Assembly (NCBI GenBank): GCA_934643765.1
Contig: CAKUCT010000064.1
Span: 1 to 9,194, forward strand
Reading direction: 5' to 3'
DNA from: an uncultured Oscillospiraceae bacterium
GTDB taxonomy: Bacteria > Bacillota > Clostridia > Oscillospirales > Oscillospiraceae
Length of the DNA stretch: 9,194 bases
Shown here: positions 7,121-9,194 of the stretch, piece after piece
How positions within the stretch are numbered: the first letter of the stretch is position 1
How the letters are laid out: each line of letters starts with the position of its first letter
Position numbers and translations under genes: made by a program
Notes under the pieces: generated by a model
What the model saw: the letters and a program-made list of their open reading frames with translations, nothing else
Told to the model about the DNA's origin: nothing
Database searches by the model: none

Positions 7121-7126
7121 CTCCTT
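7121..7126 (-). promoter_or_regulatory. Ribosome binding site fixing the iron-sulfur subunit start
   Basis: On the minus strand AAGGAG stands 7 nt before the ATG at 7113. The upstream in-frame ATG at 7134 precedes this site and would place it inside the coding region, so 7113 is preferred. Confidence 0.8.
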
Positions 7127-7146
7127 CTTGTCATAACCTCGTAGAG

Positions 7147-7166
7147 TTTCGCCGCGCACGGCGAAA
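7147..7166 (-). repeat. Perfect hairpin in the leader of the iron-sulfur gene
   Basis: An 8-bp perfect stem (7147-7154 with 7159-7166) is closed by a 4-nt loop that reads TGCG on the minus strand. It lies about 20 nt upstream of the ribosome site of the iron-sulfur subunit and has no T-tract after it. It could protect or shape the mRNA 5' of that gene; no known motif is recognised. Confidence 0.6.
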
Positions 7167-7219
7167 TAAAATGGAAATTCATGTTATCCGGCGGCTCTGC
7201 TGACCGGAAACATACATAT

Positions 7220-7278
7220 CGCCTCGCAAGTGTGGAATGTTGACCCCGTGGGACAACATTCTGCGCGCAGTCGAGGCG
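7220..7278 (-). repeat. Nested inverted repeats in the 202-nt intergenic gap
   Basis: An outer 7-bp pair (7220-7226 with 7272-7278, CGCCTCG and its complement) encloses an inner perfect 8-bp pair (7235-7242 with 7254-7261). The inner pair can be extended by three G-C pairs after one mismatch. The palindrome CTGCGCGCAG (7261-7270) lies on one flank. Together they could fold into one branched or bulged RNA structure. Its function is unknown and no riboswitch class is recognised. Confidence 0.5.
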
Positions 7279-7287
7279 CATCCCCTT

Positions 7288-7313
7288 TGGCAAAAAGCCC
7301 CTGCTTTTTGCCA
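7288..7313 (-). repeat. Perfect 11-bp hairpin right after the FAD/NAD(P) protein stop
   Basis: The arms TGGCAAAAAGC (7288-7298) and its complement (7303-7313) flank a 4-nt loop. On the minus strand the hairpin begins 2 nt after the TAA stop at 7316-7318. The sequence after the stem is AAAGGGG rather than a T-run, so it is a poor full terminator. It may stabilise the 3' end of the upstream message or act as a partial attenuator inside the operon. Confidence 0.6.
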
Positions 7314-7315
7314 GA

Positions 7316-8143
7316 TTAGTACTCATCAGGAAGCTGATCCAACTGGTCAAAGCGGAAAACCGGCCCGTCCTTGCAGACGTATTTGTTTCCGATGTTGCAC
7401 CGGCCGCATTTGCCGAGCGCGCACTTCATCTTCAGCTCCATCGTCGTATACACCTGCTCGCGCGCAAAGCCGAGCTCCATAAGACCTGCCAGCGTGAATT
7501 TAATCATGATGGGAGGGCCGCACATGACGACCGTCTTGTCGGTCGTAAAGCCGAGCTCCTTGACATAGTTCGGAACAAAGCCCACATGGCCGTCCCACTC
7601 CGGCTGCTCGCGGTCAATGGTCAGGTGCACGTTAATACCGTCCTCTTTGCACCAGACAGTTTCAATTTCCGGGTAATCAACCAGATCCTCTTTGGAGCGG
7701 GAGCCATAGACAATATCTATCTTTCCGTAGCGGTCACGATAGTGCCGGCAGTAGTTGATGACCGAGTGCAAGGGTGCCAGGCCGATGCCGCCGGCAATGA
7801 AGAGAAGATCTTTCCCCGCAAAGGCCGTATCTACTGGAAAGCCGTTTCCGTAGGGACCCCGGATGGTGATCTGCTGGCCGGGCTCCATGTCGTGGAGCCA
7901 CGAGGTCACGCAGCCGCACTTTTTGATGGAAAACTCCACAAAGTCTTCTTCCGTGGGGCTGGAGGTAATCGAAAACAGCGCCTCGCCGACGCCCGGAACA
8001 GACAGCATCGCGCACTGGCCCGGGATATGCTCGAAGGGTTTCTTGCCGTCCAAGCCCACCACGCGGAAGGTTTTGACATCCGGGGTGTCGACGCGGATAT
8101 CGGTCACAACGGCAAGATTCGGAATCAAAGGATCATGTCGCAT
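7316..8143 (-). CDS. FAD/NAD(P)-binding oxidoreductase, sulfhydrogenase gamma/FloxA/AsrB-like
   Basis: This 275-residue soluble protein should pass electrons between NAD(P)H and iron-sulfur partners. It has the ferredoxin-NADP reductase layout: an N-terminal beta-barrel FAD domain with GEALFSITSSP in the flavin-binding position, then an NAD(P) domain with LLFIAGGIGLAPL and VVMCGPPIM. It ends with a 2Fe-2S set C241-x4-C246-x2-C249-x7-C257, as in HydG of sulfhydrogenase, AsrB, FloxA and PyrK. PyrK is unlikely because no pyrD is adjacent and the partner upstream is HydB-like. The start at 8143 is chosen for GGGAGG at 8152-8157; it overlaps the upstream stop by 11 nt, implying translational coupling. 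An earlier in-frame ATG at 8179 lies deep within the previous gene. Whether NADH or NADPH is used cannot be told. Confidence 0.87.
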   Translation of the reverse strand: MRHDPLIPNLAVVTDIRVDTPDVKTFRVVGLDGKKPFEHIPGQCAMLSVPGVGEALFSITSSPTEEDFVEFSIKKCGCVTSWLHDMEPGQQITIRGPYGNGFPVDTAFAGKDLLFIAGGIGLAPLHSVINYCRHYRDRYGKIDIVYGSRSKEDLVDYPEIETVWCKEDGINVHLTIDREQPEWDGHVGFVPNYVKELGFTTDKTVVMCGPPIMIKFTLAGLMELGFAREQVYTTMELKMKCALGKCGRCNIGNKYVCKDGPVFRFDQLDQLPDEY

Positions 8144-9161
8144 CTTCTCCGCCTCCCATCGTTTTGATGACCTTGACAATGTTCATGTGAATCGGGCACT
8201 TGGCAAGGCACCGGCCGCAGCCGACGCAGCCGAACTGGCCCTCGTTGTTGTCCGGAAAATAGACCAGCTTGTGCATAAATCGCTGGCGGAAGCGCTCAAG
8301 CTGCGTGGGCCGCGGCTGGCCCGCCGACATTTTGGTAAAGTCGGAGTACATACAGCTGTCCCAGCAGCGGAAACGCCGGACGGTTTTGCCGGTGTCAAAC
8401 TCCTGGACATCGTAGCACTGGCACGTCGGGCAAACGAATGTGCACGTACCGCAGCCAAGGCAGCTCTCAGAGAGCTGTTTCCACTCCGGCCGATGGAACA
8501 GCGCCTCAGTTTTTCCGGCGCCGAGCGCCGAAAGATCCAGCTGCGCCAGCGGAAGCTTCTGCAAAACCCCGTGCGTGCGCGCCTGCTGGGCTTTTACTGC
8601 AGTATCCTCGCAGTCCTCCAGCGTAGACAGCGCCCCGGTCAGCGCCGCACCCTTTTCGGTGTTCGATCGCCAGTAGAGGTGCTCTTTCTCTATCCAGCAG
8701 GAAACATCGCCCGCCGGATTTGCCGGGTCAATGCCAAAGCTCTGACAGAAGCATGTCTCCTCCGGCCGCGTGCAGGCCAGGGTGACGACTGTGCCCATTT
8801 CGCGCCGTGCGGCGTAGAAGGTGTCGACCGGTTCTTTCAAAAAGACTTTATCTAAAATCTCAAAGCTTCTCGCGTCGCATGCGCGCACGCCGAACAGGAC
8901 AAAGGGCTGTGTCTCGCTTCTGGTTTCAAAAATTTCAATATTCTTTCCTTCGCGTTTAAACCCCGCCAGATTTTCCACCTGCGGGAAAAAGAGATCCTTG
9001 GCAGAACGCACCGTGTTCAGCCGCTTCGAGAGTGCCATGCCCGCCCGCCATCTGGTAAACTGCGCCTGCCCGGCCGCATCGTCGGACGGGATGTAGAGCG
9101 GCCAAAGAGCGGACAGCTCGGCAAATAATGCGTCGAGGCTTGTGAAAGCACATTTTTTCAT
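8133..9161 (-). CDS. 4Fe-4S dicluster protein, sulfhydrogenase beta/FloxB/AsrA-like
   Basis: This 342-residue soluble iron-sulfur protein is the usual partner of the FAD/NAD(P) protein encoded next. Family marks include SAKDLFFPQ (53-61), FGVRACD (90-96) and TRPEETCFC (131-139). Two C-terminal ferredoxin clusters are complete: C234-C237-C240-C244-Pro and C312-C315-C318-C322-Pro. Between them lie the conserved CPTCQC (244-249) and a WDSC stretch (267-270) typical of this family. HydB in archaeal sulfhydrogenase, AsrA in sulfite reductase and FloxB in Flox-Hdr complexes share this design. No hydrogenase, siroheme reductase or asrC gene is visible, so the Flox-like role of relaying electrons to a neighbouring reductase fits best. 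The ATG at 9161 follows a G-rich ribosome site (GAGAGGGGG). The frame is still open to the window edge, so a longer N-terminus cannot be ruled out. Confidence 0.85.
   Translation of the reverse strand: MKKCAFTSLDALFAELSALWPLYIPSDDAAGQAQFTRWRAGMALSKRLNTVRSAKDLFFPQVENLAGFKREGKNIEIFETRSETQPFVLFGVRACDARSFEILDKVFLKEPVDTFYAARREMGTVVTLACTRPEETCFCQSFGIDPANPAGDVSCWIEKEHLYWRSNTEKGAALTGALSTLEDCEDTAVKAQQARTHGVLQKLPLAQLDLSALGAGKTEALFHRPEWKQLSESCLGCGTCTFVCPTCQCYDVQEFDTGKTVRRFRCWDSCMYSDFTKMSAGQPRPTQLERFRQRFMHKLVYFPDNNEGQFGCVGCGRCLAKCPIHMNIVKVIKTMGGGEDAT
8152..8157 (-). promoter_or_regulatory. Ribosome binding site fixing the FAD/NAD(P) protein start
   Basis: GGGAGG, read on the minus strand, stands 8 nt before the ATG at 8143 and lies within the end of the upstream gene. 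This favours 8143 over the upstream ATG at 8179. Confidence 0.7.
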
Positions 9162-9193
9162 ACCTTCGCGCCCCCTCTCTCGTAGACCACAGA
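9158..9193 (-). CDS. Possible C-terminal end of an upstream operon gene (partial)
   Basis: On the minus strand one frame reads SVVYERGGAKV and stops with a TGA that overlaps the ATG of the dicluster gene as ATGA. Such stop-start overlaps are common between coupled genes and match the other overlaps in this window. Only eleven codons are visible, so the product cannot be identified and the call rests on the overlap alone. Confidence 0.35.
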   Translation of the reverse strand, partial: SVVYERGGAKV

Positions 9194-9194
9194 C

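Noticed and set aside
5800..7203. 467-residue plus-strand open frame opposite the reductase genes
   Set aside because: It is antisense to two clear genes, is rich in His, Arg and Ala as expected from reversed GC-rich codons, and has no recognisable motif.
7147..7313. CRISPR array or riboswitch in the gap
   Set aside because: The elements are inverted repeats of different sequence with no regular direct repeats, and no known riboswitch core could be recognised.
7114..7350. N-terminal extension of the iron-sulfur subunit through the intergenic gap
   Set aside because: The frame is open, but the start at 7350 lies inside the preceding gene without a ribosome site. The added residues show no domain, and a good AAGGAG precedes 7113.
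7316..9161. Anaerobic sulfite reductase AsrAB or sulfhydrogenase HydBG proper
   Set aside because: The proteins are homologous, but no siroheme subunit or NiFe hydrogenase gene is in the window; the neighbours are fumarate-reductase-type subunits.

Overview
This is a GC-rich bacterial window. AAGGAG-type ribosome sites precede most genes, and it carries an anaerobic electron-transfer operon plus a MoxR/VWA pair. That fits an obligate anaerobe, most likely of the Bacillota (Clostridia or Negativicutes). The placement is inference from gene content and base composition, because there is no rRNA or marker gene. No tRNA, rRNA, CRISPR array or insertion sequence was seen.

Layout. Positions 1-241 hold a strong intrinsic terminator for an upstream gene outside the window, a second perfect inverted repeat and a probable promoter. 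These lead into a plus-strand monocistronic gene (242-1633) for a sodium-coupled neurotransmitter:sodium symporter (NSS) family transporter, closed by an intrinsic terminator. A second promoter (1702-1731) then drives a two-gene plus-strand operon (1765-4472): a DUF2201-like protein with a C-terminal VWA domain and a degenerate HExxH motif, overlapped by 10 nt by a MoxR-type AAA+ ATPase. This is a classic chelatase/chaperone-like pairing whose client is not in the window.

The rest (9194 down to 4534) is a minus-strand operon running towards the MoxR gene. In transcription order it encodes: the possible tail of an upstream gene; a sulfhydrogenase-beta/FloxB-like 4Fe-4S dicluster protein; a sulfhydrogenase-gamma/FloxA-like FAD-NAD(P)-2Fe-2S protein; a 202-nt gap packed with inverted repeats; a fumarate-reductase-type iron-sulfur subunit (one 2Fe-2S and two 4Fe-4S motifs); a soluble fumarate-reductase flavoprotein without the covalent-FAD histidine; and a three-helix PQ-loop/SemiSWEET-like membrane protein. 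A hairpin terminator at 4483-4514 lies between the converging operons.

How the genes may work together: the dicluster and FAD/NAD(P) proteins look like a pyridine-nucleotide electron-input module. The iron-sulfur subunit and flavoprotein look like a cytoplasmic TfrAB-type fumarate reductase with no membrane anchor. The arrangement suggests a soluble NAD(P)H-linked fumarate reductase (or related enoate reductase), possibly with further partners such as HdrA/MvhD-type subunits encoded just outside the right edge. That complex is the most interesting item here and is inferred, not proven.
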